A DNA stretch of 64,000 nt from positions 7,706,501 to 7,770,500 of the forward strand of contig NC_051101.1 in the NCBI RefSeq assembly GCF_901709675.1, given 5' to 3'. The position numbers were made by a program, and so were the translations under genes. Shown in pieces: positions 25,691 through 38,419 of the stretch; within the stretch, counting starts at the first letter, position 1; each line of letters starts with the position of its first letter. Origin of the DNA: Syngnathus acus (Eukaryota > Chordata > Actinopteri > Syngnathiformes > Syngnathidae). Under the pieces are notes generated by a model. It did no database searches. It had not been told where the DNA came from and saw only the letters and a program-made list of their open reading frames with translations.

Positions 25691-27346
25691 ATATACGTAC
25701 TATACATCCACATCCTCGTACACATAAGTTCATTTGACCAACAATCCCACGCCCACATTCGGTCCATTGAGTGCCAGCTGTTGGCATGCTTCGTTCTGGC
25801 ATTCTTGCGCACCCCAATGATTCGGTCAGATGGCTGGTGCGAAAATTCACAGACAGATTGGCTGTCAAGGATTTGAGGTTGCTCATCAGCTAGTGTTAGC
25901 AGGTGCTTTGTCAGATGGGGCCCGTACAGCACATGTGCTTTTATGTCTAAGAATAGACTCGCATACCAAGCAACCCATCTCATTTTTAAGAAAATATTTG
26001 AAGTGTCGACCAGTTCAACTCTTAATTTGAGATGTTAATTTCTATCCCTTTAGCGTCCCTTCCCAACCGACTTCAGGCGAGAATTGGGATAACCCCTTTA
26101 GTGTGAGCACTTTAGGGAGACAAACATTTTCATTCTCCACCTCCAAAGTTGAGGGAAACCCACACTAACACTCTCCCCGCCCTTCTTGTGCGGCAGAAGG
26201 GAGGAGGGAAATAAACATTCAAGATACTGTATTTGGTTATATTGGAAAAGACTCTGCTGAGCACATTTTGTGTTGCATGCCGCAACAATGCAAGGAAGAA
26301 ATGTCAAATAGAAAACGGGCACACAAAGGTTACAAAGTGAAAATGATACAATCGGGGGAGTACCAAGAGTAAGATAAGGAAAGGAAGAATTGGCTTGACT
26401 TGAATAATATCAGCAACAGCACAAGTAGCATGCAAAGCGGTGTTCAGTTTATTAATTCAACAGCATCCAGAAAGAAGTCTTTGCAAAGTCTGGTACTTCT
26501 TGTCTAGATGCTGCATAGCTTTCTGCCTTATGGGGAAGGACCACAATCTGTTTGGTGCAAGTTATCTATCATGAGATAGGATAACCTTTGAAAATATCTG
26601 CGGGCGCAACGTAAATGTTCATATTAGTCTCAACAGCTCATTCTTCCCAAATGTCATATATATATACACAAATACATATACTAATATATACTTAGATTCA
26701 CATAAAAAAGGGTGGTTTTCAAGAGGCGTATTAGCACCTTGCTTCTGACCTAAAGCTGAGTCTTTTTGTTTGTTAACACTATTAGGCCAATAGGTCTTGG
26801 CAAGCTTTGGGCTTGACAACCAGGCTGTCCCCCTGAGGAACCTCTGGATCTCAATTTGACCTAGCATGCCCCAGAATGGCCTTGGCAAGGGCCATTTGTT
26901 TGACGTCTGGCTGTCTTCCTGATCGGCCTTGTCAAGGCCCTTTAAGTCCCAGACAGGCACAGAATGGCCTCAAGGTACCCATGTTCTGGCCCACCTCAAC
27001 AAACCTGCACTGTGGACCAAAAACGGTATTTATATGTCTTGCCTTCAAACAGGCGCTGGTGCTGGCATCATTTGACAAATGACAAGTTGATAATCAGCGT
27101 ATATAAAACAATAATGCAAAATCCTACAAAAAAACACAAACCTTGGTTATGTTGATGGTATTGTCGCCAAGACAGACCAAGTGGGACTGTTGCGTTTTGT
27201 CTTGTGCTGTAAAAGATGAGGAAAGTGATTAGGATGCTTTGAATCCTGAATTCTGTTTCAAATAAGGACGGCTTTCTTTTCTACAAAGTAGATCGTACCT
27301 TTTTTGAAGACGCTGGATAGCACCATTTAGGTGCAACAGGATTTTA

Positions 27347-27432
27347 GAAGAGCTCTAGAAAAATTGGCACAATGGGATCTATAGTCTTCGAAGAGCTCTA
27401 GAGAAATTGGCACAATGGGATCTGTAGTCTTT
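27347..27432. repeat. Tandem duplication, unit 43 bp
   Basis: Two adjacent 43-bp copies begin 'gaagagctctaga' at 27347 and 27390 and differ at only a few positions, so the duplication is fairly recent. Confidence 0.9.
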
Positions 27433-28009
27433 CAAGGAACGATTTCAGTGGCTATCTAAAACAAGTGACTAAACTGCATGGCAAAGGGAATGAGTGGGTG
27501 ATTGAATAGTTTCCATATTAGTCACATGAAGATTCAAGATAAGCAATCTGTTGCTGAGATATGAGAAAACACAACCCACGGTGTTATTCTGCAACAATAT
27601 CCCAACCTTTCAAATGTTTCATATGTGTTACTTTGGCGCTTGGGGTTAAAATGTTTTTGAACAGTTCCTTTTAAAAGCAGATAAAGCCCGAACATCCATT
27701 GGATTAGTCTTCCCTGCCCACTGAAAGAGAAGGGAGAGCTGACCATAACACCTTCTAGATCTTTTGTTGCTTGTTCACAGGTGAGTGTGAAACGGTTGGG
27801 ATGAAAACAGCACCTCCAATTATGACACTCAGTGGTTGGGGATATCTCCCTGCCCCAGCCGAGAACACAAGAATGGAGAGGGAGAGCCATCCGTGATGTA
27901 GACTCTGTATAGGTCCATGTTCCCACTCTCACCTATGTGCATGAGTTGTAGGCCATGAGAAGAGATCTCGGAAGCAAGCTGCCAAAAGGAATTTCCTCCG
28001 CTAGGAGTC

Positions 28010-28700
28010 TTGCATCGGCTTTTCCTTAGACAAAGGATGAGATTCTCCATTATCCAGGAGGGGCTCAGAATAGAGCTGGTGCCCCTTCCCATCGAGAGGT
28101 GCCAGATAAAATGGCTGGGACATTTGGTTAGGATGCCTCCAACCTCACATGTTTTATGCCAATGCATTGTACAGATTTCTACCCCAGAGTACCGTATTTT
28201 CTGCACTATAAGGCGCACCGGATTATAAGGCGCACCTTCAATGAATGGCCCATTTTAAAACTTTGTTCATATATAAGGCACACCAGATTATAAGGTGCAT
28301 AGAATAAATAACTCAACATTGCTCAATGCAATCACAATATAGTAACACTCGAAATAGTGAAAACAATAACAATATATCAATGACTCAACGTTGCTCAAAA
28401 GTTAATATCACACAACACACAAAATAAACACGTCAAGTTTACTTTAATAAATTAGTCCTCATCCACGAATCCATATTGGTCCATATATAAGGTGCACCGG
28501 ATTATGAGGCGCACTGTCGGCTTTTGAGAAAATTTGAGCTTTTTAGGTGCGCCTTAAAGTGCGGAAAATACGGTACATATACAGGTCGACTCAAGACTAT
28601 GTCTCCCAGCTGGCCAAGGAATGCCTGAGGAGAGTTGGACGAAGTGGCTGGGGAGAGGAAGTCTGGGCTTCCCTGCTAAAGCTGCAGGCTTGGTAACTCA
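28010..28700 (+). mobile_element. Non-LTR retrotransposon ORF2 C-terminal tail, interrupted by a MITE
   Basis: The plus strand encodes the tail of a LINE protein common in fish. Before the insertion it reads 'FSIIQEGLRIELVPLPIERC' and 'KWLGHLVRMPP'. After the insertion the same repeat resumes at about 28585 with 'agactatgtctcccagctggcc', then 'gaagtggctggggagaggaagtctgggcttccctgct'. The 28192-28573 inverted-repeat element separates the halves. A second, opposite-strand copy of this tail lies at 50880-51050. The frame is broken and no reverse transcriptase is present here. Confidence 0.75.
28192..28573. mobile_element. MITE with about 28-bp terminal inverted repeats and TA target duplication
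   Basis: The left end (ccgtattttctgcactataaggcgcacc) is the near-perfect reverse complement of the right end (ggtgcgcc...gtgcggaaaatacgg), and both are flanked by TA (28190-28191, 28574-28575). Inside, 'ataaggcgcacc' and 'ataaggtgcacc' motifs are repeated in both halves. There is no coding capacity. TA duplication and size fit a Tc1/mariner-type non-autonomous element. It sits inside an older LINE tail. Confidence 0.85.
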
Positions 28701-29570
28701 AAGTAGAATAAGCAGAAAAAAATGCATGCATTGAGAGATACTTTGAGCTGATGCTTTGAGTTAATAAAACTTCAGTTAAACTGCGCAGTGACTGTGTGTT
28801 TAGCAAATAAAGTAAAGCTGAGCTTCTGAAATTTGGCAATCACTCACTTACATGCACCAGTGAAACGAGGATTCCGCATTGTTATACATTCACAAACAGG
28901 GGAGTTCATGCAAATAGGGTACATTTTTGAAGTTATCGTGCTTTATAGCCTATTATGCTAATAACTTGTCTAAAATTCCCTGGCGAAAGAGGGGACTTGT
29001 AAGTGCGTGAGTGTTTAAGCCGTGCTCAGTGGTCCGCCTGCTGAATGGAGCTGGGATTTTGATGCCTTGCCAAACTCATTATTTTTAAATACATTTCGTT
29101 TGTGTGAATGGCTTTCAGAAGCAAACAGTCTTTCAGATAGTAGAGCTATTCATCAAATAGATAAATAAAATAGATAAATGAAACAAAATAGCAAGAAAGG
29201 GTGTATGGGCAAAAACAACAGCCTCAGGGAATTTATTACCATGCTTTCTCTGAGTCGGAGTCTCAAGTGGTTTCCTTGCCAACACGGTGAGGTGAGGACC
29301 ACCTTACTTATATGAATGAGCAAAACGGAGAATACCTCCACAGCACATCCTGTTACTGGGTCACGCCGAGTGCACTGCTGTGACTGCAATTTTTGACTTC
29401 CATTTTCATTTTTGGACAAGTTCATATAATGATGATTTGAAGGCAGCAGGAGCCTAAATTGCACAGAAATGTGTTTCAAGTTCACTGCTATATGAAAAAT
29501 GAACAGTGAAAATCGTCACTGACAAACATTCAGTGGAAAGATTTCCTTGTGGTTCTGTGTGTTTAGATTT

Positions 29571-29594
29571 AAAAAAAAAAAAAAAAAAAAAAAA
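29571..29594. repeat. Poly-A run
   Basis: Twenty-four consecutive A residues on the plus strand. No retrotransposed body could be recognised upstream of it. Confidence 0.9.
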
Positions 29595-31779
29595 GACTGT
29601 TCTACCCCCTCCCGACGTACAGTACTTCTTTGGATTCTTAAAAGGGGCCATGTTTTGGTTTTCTTAACCATTTCAATTTAGCCTTTTTTAAAAAAACCAA
29701 AATGACATATTAGATCATGTTTTTAACGAAAGGAATTTTTAAAAATTTTATTTATATTATATAATTTATAGATAAATTGATCAAAGATTCTCGGAAAAAA
29801 ATATTTCCAGTTCTCTGATATTTGTATTTGAGCGATGTCTTTCTATTTTGCTATTTTATTGCTGCCTTAGCAAAGCACTACCACGATTGCACAACTCCAG
29901 AAGCAAGTCTCAAATTATAACATTAAGCTCCAATGCAGTCAGTCAGACAGGCTTTTCTTGTCTTTGCACTAACATTGTAGTGATCATCTTAGAAAATATA
30001 AATTCCTGATTTGTGTCGATTCACATTGCTGTTGCTAAGAGATAGGCAAGCAAAAATATCAAAATTGTATGAAGTCTGCGGCACCACGATAGGATAGGAC
30101 TGAGAATATACAGAGGCATAAAGTTTGCACTGTCAGGGTGAGCAAAGGAGAGGATGGTAGAGAAAGTTTATAAGGCGTAGTTTAGGCGGAAATGCATGAG
30201 AGAAGAGGGAATCTTTGGTGGCCAGCTGCAAGAGGGAAGATAGCGCAGAAAGGCTTTTAATTCTCAATCCCTACAGAGCCTTTGAAAATTACCAATCTTC
30301 TTATCACAGGCGCAGGGCTGCTTATGCAAATTGTTGTGGAGTGGAACATTTAAACGGAAAATTACTCGACAGCATTTTTCCCCCCTCTTGCCTCTTCCCT
30401 CTCCCTCTCTCCTCCACACAAAAAGCCTGTTTTGAGTCAAAGATAAGAAGATGAATTGCTCTCTCCGTGCTTTGAAGCGCATCAGGATTTAAAGACTCCA
30501 GCCTCAGCTCTGGTCTAATGCTCATGCTGTTGTTGCCTTTGTCGAAGAAAACAGGCATGGGGAAAAATGCAGAAAAAGAATTTCAAAACAACATGCATTC
30601 TTTCCTCCGATACATGCCTGGGGAGACAGGGAGCAGGGATTAACATTTACTTTAATCTTTTGTTTAACAGTTGGAATTTACTTTGCAAACATTAGAAGCC
30701 AGAATATGAGGATAAAGACTGAGACGCATTTGAAATAAAAACTCTTAACTATTGAAATTATAGCTATGACACAGCAAACAAATCAAAAATTGACCGCTTT
30801 ATTATTTTTTAATTATTCTAAACATTTTATTCTCTTTCCATCAAATGGACGGAGCTGCAATGGAATTAGCAGGTTCACGTACATACTAATCTACATTTAC
30901 TCTCACATGAAGATGATAGACTACTTTCTGCTCTCTATGCCCAGAGTAATTGATTAGTATGAACTTGACAGGTTTATGATCAGAATAATACAGCTGAACT
31001 TAAATAAACTTCAAAATGCTGGCAGGAGAAACGTGCAGTGGAACTTTAACTCTCAAATCCTCAATTGCTTTACTGATCGCTGTGACATGGAGGAATTGCT
31101 ACCGCTCTGTCAGCTGGGTTCGCTGGCTCGTCAAGGACCTTCAGTCATCCATGTGATAACACGCTCCCTAAAAGCATCACAAACTTCAAACATGACGACG
31201 GAGTCGTCAATCACTATACTACTAATCTGGATTTCCTTTTCGTGACCGAGATTGGAAATGGCAGGAGGAATTCACATATCTGGACTGTTCGTTTTGGAAG
31301 TCTGTACCTGTCGAGTCTTGGTGTGGTCTAGAAAAGCTACTCCGCTTACTAGTTAGTTGGTGAGTGTCAGCACTTTCAGATCTGGCATGCATGTTTTTTG
31401 ACCCTAGGAATCAATATATTGAAGGAAATTGTACATGTGACCATGCAAACACAACCCAGATTTTTTTTTTCTCGAATGAGAGTTGTATCTGTTTTTGAAG
31501 AGTTCAATTCTGATGTTTTATAATCCGACCTGGGTCACTTCAAACTCATCTTTCTCATAGTTTCCATCAGAGGGCCATTACGTATGACTGTCAACCCAAA
31601 TAAATATATAAACGTCTCATATCATATACAGCATAGGATACACAACAAACTGATGAATAACTAGTAGTTTTTAAATCAGAGACTAGTAAAAACTGTTTAA
31701 ATTTTTAAAAAGACAAATGGTAATACAAATTGCTAGCATCTATATTTTTTAAAAGTGAAGACAATTTGCAAATTTAGTA

Positions 31780-31872
31780 TTGACAACAGTCGATGCAGAA
31801 TTTGTATTTGCGGGCCAAATATAATTACACTGCGGTCCAAATATGGCCCGCGGGGCAGAGTTTAACACCACT
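31780..31872. mobile_element. hAT-like element end (non-autonomous fragment)
   Basis: 'gcgggccaaatataattacactgcggtccaaatatggcccgcgg' is followed by 'gagtttaacaccactg', the characteristic terminal sequence of a hAT-type fish repeat whose end reads like 'agtttgacaccactg'. Only one end is seen. Assignment is from memory of that end. Confidence 0.5.
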
Positions 31873-33894
31873 GCTTTAAGTGATATAACCATCTCTTTAG
31901 CAGTCAATAATTGTGTAACATATTGATTGTTTGGCACTGCCACAATTAGATGATTGCCACTGAATGGAGTGAAAGGCAGAGTAGGGAAATTTGTGACTTT
32001 CTGGCCCAGTAAAGCAGTTCTTTGGAACGACTGCCGTTAATCCATGTCTGAACAAGTGTGATGATAAGCCCTCTGTCTGAAATGCAATCCTTTTGGTGAA
32101 AGCTTTTTGGAAGAAACTTGCTTCATGCAAATTCTAAACCCCATTAGTTTTGAGTGACTAGCCTGTTCCATTGAGATTAATGGGCAACTGACTACCTGAT
32201 TTAATAGGGTTATTCGACATCTTCAAGGGACAAATAAACAAGGAAATTAATGCAAAGCATTTGTCACTGACAGTCAAGCTCAGCCTGCGAGAAGTTTCTT
32301 TGTCCTCCCGGGGTTTGTGACTCTGATTGGAATAAAAATATTGTGATTTTCACTTACTACATGTAATATATTGTAAATGAAAATCCTCTTTCCTTTGATC
32401 AATCCACAACCGTCAGTGCTCGGGGATTATTAGTTGGATAGAAGAGACCTTATCACAATATGGGAGACAACGTTGGTGTTTTATGATTGTAGCCTTCTGT
32501 TGAGAAATGACTGGCAAAAAGCTCTTAGTACCCCTTCTGACCTAAAATCCAAAATGTCCTCCCTCACGTCACTACAAACCAAAAGTACTGGCCAGATCCC
32601 TGCTGTGAGCACTTTTCTCTCAGAAAAGATAAAGATAACTTAAGTTTTATTTTTTTTGTGTGCCACTCTGCACTACATAGTTGAAGAAAGCACAATTAAG
32701 GAGCAATATTTGAAAAATAGCAACATCTTGCAGCCACACATGAACTGTCCCCCTAAAAACATATTGAACATAAACTGATATATCACTCAGAGTTGTTAAA
32801 TGAAAAAACTGATTAAGAAAATAAGTAACAGTAGGTCACAGACCATGAAACTTTATTTGCTAATTTCCCTAAATTTAACTAATCAAGCATTAGGATTATC
32901 CAGTTACACACAACAAATATCTTATCGTTCCCTGATGGAGTTAATGTTTGTGATGTGTGGCCATATTTTGCAAGATAGCAAGCTGCACAGATCTTAATGA
33001 ACAATTTAAAGAACTTTTACTACACATTCATTTGAGAAACTGTGTTGTAGAACTGGGTTCATCTCATCTATCAAGTCAAGGGTTCTGTTAAGTATAGCAT
33101 CTGCTCATGAATAAATTGTGGCTTTGCATCCTGTGCACAGAGTGCCTTTTCTTGTCAACACAGAGCAAGGAGTCTTAAAATTTAATGATTTTTAAATGAT
33201 TTAAAGTTATGTTTGACCATAAAACAAATTTGAAAATGAAAATAAGTCGATTATTGTTATTTTTAGATAAATACATGATACAGAAGTTAGAAGTAATCAC
33301 TGAGAAGTAATAATTTACTGTTGTTATATTTTTCCGCTGTCTTTATTGTTTGCTGTTTAGATTTTTTGCAGTCATTGTAGTGCTTTAGTCCCTTATTTGG
33401 AGTCGATAATGAAGAATAAGATTATTCAGTTCAGACTGGATCTCAGATAGGCTGACTCATTACTCAGATTCGCTTTTTTTTAGCCCCGAGGTTCACATTT
33501 TCAATGTGAATATTCAGTTACGTTCTGTCTCCCTCTGTGCCCTGCTTATATGGTTTGTGTTCCCCAGTCTCCTTGGAGAACGATGGTGGGAGGAGCCTGC
33601 TCTGTAAAAGTGTGACCTATGAAAACAGTTGTTTGTGTGATATTTAAGCAGGCTGTGTAAACTGACTTAGATGAAGGTCACATTAAAAGATCAATTTATG
33701 CAGTAACCCAAGAAACTATGAATGGTTCACATGCTTTCACTTGAAACTGTTTTAGACCAGTATCAGATGATTACTAGTGCCCAATCATTTAATCCAATTA
33801 CATGAGACAAAATATGGACTTTTCAAAATAATAATAATTCGGTGTAGTTTGGCCAATTAAACACTAATTGGATAATACTTTCTCCAACTACAGT

Positions 33895-34500
33895 AAACAC
33901 TGGTAGGTATTCGTCTCGCCGGTTGGCGCCCCAATGTTTTTTCCGCCTCCTGAATGACACCATGATCCCTGACCGATATACTGTCTTGTATGTATAGGGC
34001 ATCTCCGCCCACCTGGCAATGTATTTCCAAGGTAGACCTGGTTTGCGGTGATCATCAGATACCAGTAAACCCGTGTTGGGATGTGCCGAACACAGCAGTC
34101 ATCATACCCTTTGGATTTATTGAGTTCCAAATGCATTTCAGCCTCAAGCAGGCAGCCCAGGCATTTCAGCGCCTTATGGACTCTGTGCTGCGTGATGTAA
34201 CATTCTTGTTTGTCTCCCTGGACAACATTCTGGGGGCCAGTGCAGATGCTGAAAACTCCCTGACACAGCTCCGGCTGCTCAGAGAGCATGGTCACATCAA
34301 CCCAGCCGAGTGCCAGTTTTGTTTGTCAGCGATTACGTTTTTGGCCACAGTGTCAGGCCGCAGGGAGCCGCCCCCCCCTCTCGCCAGGGTGGACGCCTTT
34401 GACATTTTTCCACACCCCACCACTATCAAGTCCCTGCTGGTGTTTATCGGCATGTTGAACTTTTATAACCAGTTTATTCCCCATGCAGCTCACATAAGGG
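33895..34500 (+). mobile_element. Ty3/gypsy-type LTR retrotransposon pol remnant (reverse transcriptase)
   Basis: The plus-strand frame 33990-34532 translates to a decayed Ty3/gypsy reverse transcriptase: 'KVDLVCGDHQIPVNP' (palm motif A region), 'AVIIPFGFIEFQMHFSLKQA', 'AFQRLMDSVLRDV', then 'FVSLDNILGASA' where an intact enzyme has a Y/F-x-D-D motif, and 'SLLVFIGMLNFYNQFIPHAAH'. The second catalytic Asp is Asn here and internal deletions are present. No LTRs, RNase H or integrase follow. It is dead and lies about 0.6 kb beyond the enpp2 stop. Confidence 0.8.
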
Positions 34501-34512
34501 GGAATAATATCC

Positions 34513-34760
34513 ACTACCGTTCAAAGGTTTGAGGTCACCCAGACAATTTAGTCTGTTCCATGAAAACTAACATAATTGCACCAGGGTTTTCAAGGGTTTT
34601 CTAATCATCCATTAGCCTTCTAACACAATTAGCAAACATAATGGACGATAAGAACACTGGAGGGACGGTTGGGCCTTTATGTGCATCTAGATATTGGAAT
34701 AAAACAATGAATAATCTTCACAATGGCAGCAGCGGGCTTGCCCAGAGGTGCATGACATTA
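34513..34760 (+). mobile_element. Tc1-like transposon 5' end (solo fragment)
   Basis: It begins 'cactaccgttcaaaggtttgaggtcacccagac', a diverged copy of a well-known fish Tc1-like terminus, followed by 'ttctaatcatccattagccttctaacac' and 'gaacactggagggacggttgg', internal sequence of the same family. No transposase codons are recognisable and the other end is absent. Confidence 0.6.
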
Positions 34761-35068
34761 CGAGAAACTATACATGTACAATATATACCTGTAATCATGT
34801 AAAATAACATTTTGAATATGTCTTCTCATGTTCACAGGTTTCTTTCAATTTGATGAAGCACAATCAAAATATATATACATTAAAAAAACAGACACACAAA
34901 GAATTTTCTTTCCTACTATCTGACTTTTACAATTAATGACAAACATAGTGGTGTTGAAGAAATGTGAACCAAAGCTCATGTGCAGATCAATGAACTATCT
35001 CGTAATAGCTTCCCCCTAAGTCAATGTGATTGAAATGTTCAAGTCCAACAAAAGTATGAGCATTCAAC

Positions 35069-38000
35069 TTATATCTCACTCTCATAAGTGTGCATATGAG
35101 TTTTCAATGACAGGATTTCAGCATAACTTCGTGTGGTTCTACGGTACAAGTCCAGACCTGTCAGGATTTCAACATCTCTGACCCGAGCTGTGTGGATCTT
35201 CATCAGGTCCTCCACCCAGTTGGACTCCTCATCTGAGCTCTGCAAAAGATCATTGACAAATATCTGTTTTGGGTTTTCCTCCTTTTTTTGGAACAAAATT
35301 GATTGACGACATGTAGTTTTATAACCCCCCTGTTGGATGAAAATGTTAATCGATAACCAAATGCAGACATTATACATCTAGCACAAGTATTAGTAGTACA
35401 AGTTATGAGAAGTGTATTTCCAGACATGTTCCAAATTGGAAGTGATTTGCTACGTAGTAAATTGATGCGAAATAAAGAAAAATGACTTGACGTTTACATC
35501 CATAAATGTCACGTTCTATTTGCAGTAAGGCCAATTATAAAGACTGGTGGTGTTCTGTTCCTTACATTGCAAATCTCATCATTGCTCGGTCTGTGTGGCA
35601 AGATGAAGGCAGCAGTGCTGAGGGGGCCACTGCATGAATCTGCAGCCTGTCTGAAGTCTAAGCAGCTGGTTAGAACCACAAAAAAGTGAGTTGGGATGGG
35701 TATTGTACCACGTGCATACCTGCAGGCAAGAAGAAATAACATTAGTAATATGCAATGAAACTGAACAATATGACTAGTATTCATTTTCATTATAATTTTA
35801 TATTAAACTTATTTGTTGTGAGTACAAAAAAATAAATATCTTACTCTTTAATCTTGTCAGTTGAGTCCTTTACACCGTCAAAGTCATTATCAAATATCGG
35901 TCCAGTGAGAACATTCAAACCATTTCTTTCAGTGGAATACTTCTTCAAAAGGACCCTCTGAAAATAAGACCATATTTCTGAGGGGAAAAAAGAGCACGGA
36001 AAGAAAGTTGTATGTATGAATGGTGTGAGAATGCAGGAAATAAAGGTCACAAAGAAAGAGACCAGCTAAAAGTTTGAAAATGAATGAAAATCACAACACA
36101 TGACACAACACGGGTAAGTGGATTATGGTACAGTCACATAGACAAAGTATTTGAAAAGTGAAAACAATCACTTTATTTTTGTATAGTCTGAAAACATTTT
36201 GGTTTGACCAAAATAATAATAAATAGTATAAATACAATATATATACGTATATAAGGAACACCAGTTGTTTTATTTATTTGTCTTCAGGTATTTACATCTG
36301 AACATGATTTACACCTTAGAAGATAGCCTGACAGCATATAAAGCATAAATGTCGTCATGTGTGTTTTGTGGCAAACCCTTCAGCAAAAGACTCAGTGAGA
36401 ATGTGACAAGTGCTGGTGCCATTATTTGAAAGTAGAAGAAACACAATGGCCATCAATTGGTCTTGGTCTGTTGCTCTATAAAAGACCTCGCCTCATGGAG
36501 TGAGGATAACCGTGAGAATGTGACTCAATAAAAAGCAAAAAGGTCACCAGGTGGCCAAGTCAATCTGCAGATCTCAACCCAATACACAACCTGTGCAGGC
36601 ACTTAAAGCTTAGTTTTCAAACTGTAGAATAATTTGGAGAGCTTCTGTTAAGAGGAGTGGGCCAAAAGTCCAAATGATAGTTGCCAAATAAATTCATTGG
36701 TTGTTACATATGTGACCTTGGGAATTTTGGCCGAGCGTCAATATCATTTTTTGATGATACAGTATTTGAATGAAAACTTGTTATTCCAAAGCTTGAATAG
36801 GGTTTTGGGCATGATAGTGTAAAAACTCGAGTTTGATGAAATAAATGGTATTTCGGAAAGGTTTGCGACAAGAGAAACTGTCTGCTACCCCTGACAAAAT
36901 ACCAAAATTCGCTATGGGCACAATCGCTCACGGCTACGGGCTTTATGTCATGCTGAACTAATTAGAAATAAACGTTTTCAGTCTATAGCAAAAATAAAGA
37001 AAATGTCATCCCTGTTCCAAAACCTTGAGATGGTCATGGATATGCTGAATGAGATTCTTACTCTTGAATGCGGGATACATAGGAATAGTGTTGGTTATGA
37101 AAACAGCTTCATATTTTTTGTCAATGCCAGTGGACAGTTCTGTCAAAATACAAAAAAAAAACATTTTGACCAACAATATCATCATATTAATATGACTAAT
37201 ACAGAATTAAACCTTCTGCATGAAAGCGTTTTTCGATTGCAAACTATTTGTGAAATGTCACTCAATAACTAGAAATTAAACAATTACAGTTTCTAATAGA
37301 TTCTTATTCATTCATTACGGTCCATATAATTATAAATGACCATAACCTCCACAACTGTACACAATTGTGCCGTATCAAAGATTTGAATTTAACCATATGT
37401 TCATTCTGATTCATGTGGTTTACAATATTGGTACCTGCAAAGTTGGATAACCAGAATAGGGAAGAAGCTTGGGAATACATTTAGCAATCACACTAATATT
37501 AACAAGAATTCAAATGTGTTACAATAATAATTTCAGTTTCTGAAATAGAACACAATTTTCACTTACGTGGTGGGTATAGGAAGGCATAAGTGAGATGTTT
37601 TTCTGCCTTGTACTTCATACAGGACTGGGTAAAGGCTGATGGAACTCGAGTATCGGGCCGAACACAATTTATCAGGACTTCTGGCAGAGCAGACACTTCT
37701 ACCTGAATGACCACATAAAGGATGACGTTTTAATTGCTGATTTTACTCAATGCCGAAGAGCAACGCGACAACGAGACAATGACGAGAGGGGACTTAGCAT
37801 GCTTAATGGAGAACTGGCCCAACTGTTTAATTCGGATACAGAAGATGAGGACTTTCTGTATGAATATCGATTCAAAATAACATCAGTACAGTACCTGGTT
37901 AAATAGTACCACCAACTCACCGTCTTGCTCCCGTGCTGTTTTTTTTTTTTTTTGTTTACCGTACGTCATGGCATGCATGTGTGGATAGAGTACAAAATAA

Positions 38001-38419
38001 CCCCTGCAATTGAATCTGCGCTTTTTAATACGAAGTGCCTTATGGTGCGGAAAATACGGTACTGTGATTTATGTTTTAATACAAGTTTAAAAAAAAAACA
38101 TTAAACTTTATTTGTCATTAATCAAAATACTTATACAAGACTATTAATGGATTTTTTACATGGTTAAATTTAACATGTTACAATTAAATGCTATTATAAC
38201 CTTGATGTTTAAGGTGCATTCGGAAAGTTAAGGCCATACTCACTGCATTTGCTGGAAAAACAAATAACACGTACAATACCTGTCGGCTAATGCTGTATGA
38301 TGTCCAGAGAGGCATCGCAAGATCCTCGTTGTAACCACAGACATAGTCGGTGTGGTGCAGAAGGAAATACTTTGTATAGTATCGTACTGCAGGTCGACCG
38401 TATGGCATATTCCTGTTGT
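35069..38419 (-). CDS. enpp2: enpp2 exons 20-25: nuclease-like domain and C terminus
   Basis: These exons encode the catalytically inactive nuclease-like domain that buttresses the catalytic domain. Recognisable segments are '[20 protein letters not shown]', '[13 protein letters not shown]', '[13 protein letters not shown]', '[15 protein letters not shown]', '[19 protein letters not shown]' and '[14 protein letters not shown]', plus '[11 protein letters not shown]' and a C-terminal helix '[15 protein letters not shown]'. The stop is TAA at 35071-35069. Exon 22 (37139-37062) carries no frame long enough to stand out and was found from its neighbours. No AATAAA is evident on this strand in the first 550 bases after the stop. 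Confidence 0.93.

Larger units (their letters stand above)
28701..33890. other. Gene-free stretch
   Basis: No recognisable exon. A plus-strand frame at 30976-31245 is open for 90 codons and not low complexity, but resembles nothing I know. A hAT-like end lies near 31.8 kb and a poly-A run at 29571. Confidence 0.4.

Noticed and set aside
25633-25983. 116-residue minus-strand frame
   Set aside because: It overlaps the tandem duplication and ATAC tracts and shows no recognisable domain.
27534-28218. Overlapping 130-residue minus-strand frames
   Set aside because: The right half is antisense to the LINE tail; the rest has no family signal.
30976-31245. 90-codon plus-strand frame, considered as an exon or LINE piece
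   Set aside because: The upstream acceptor is plausible, but there is no donor and no recognisable motif; length alone is not enough.
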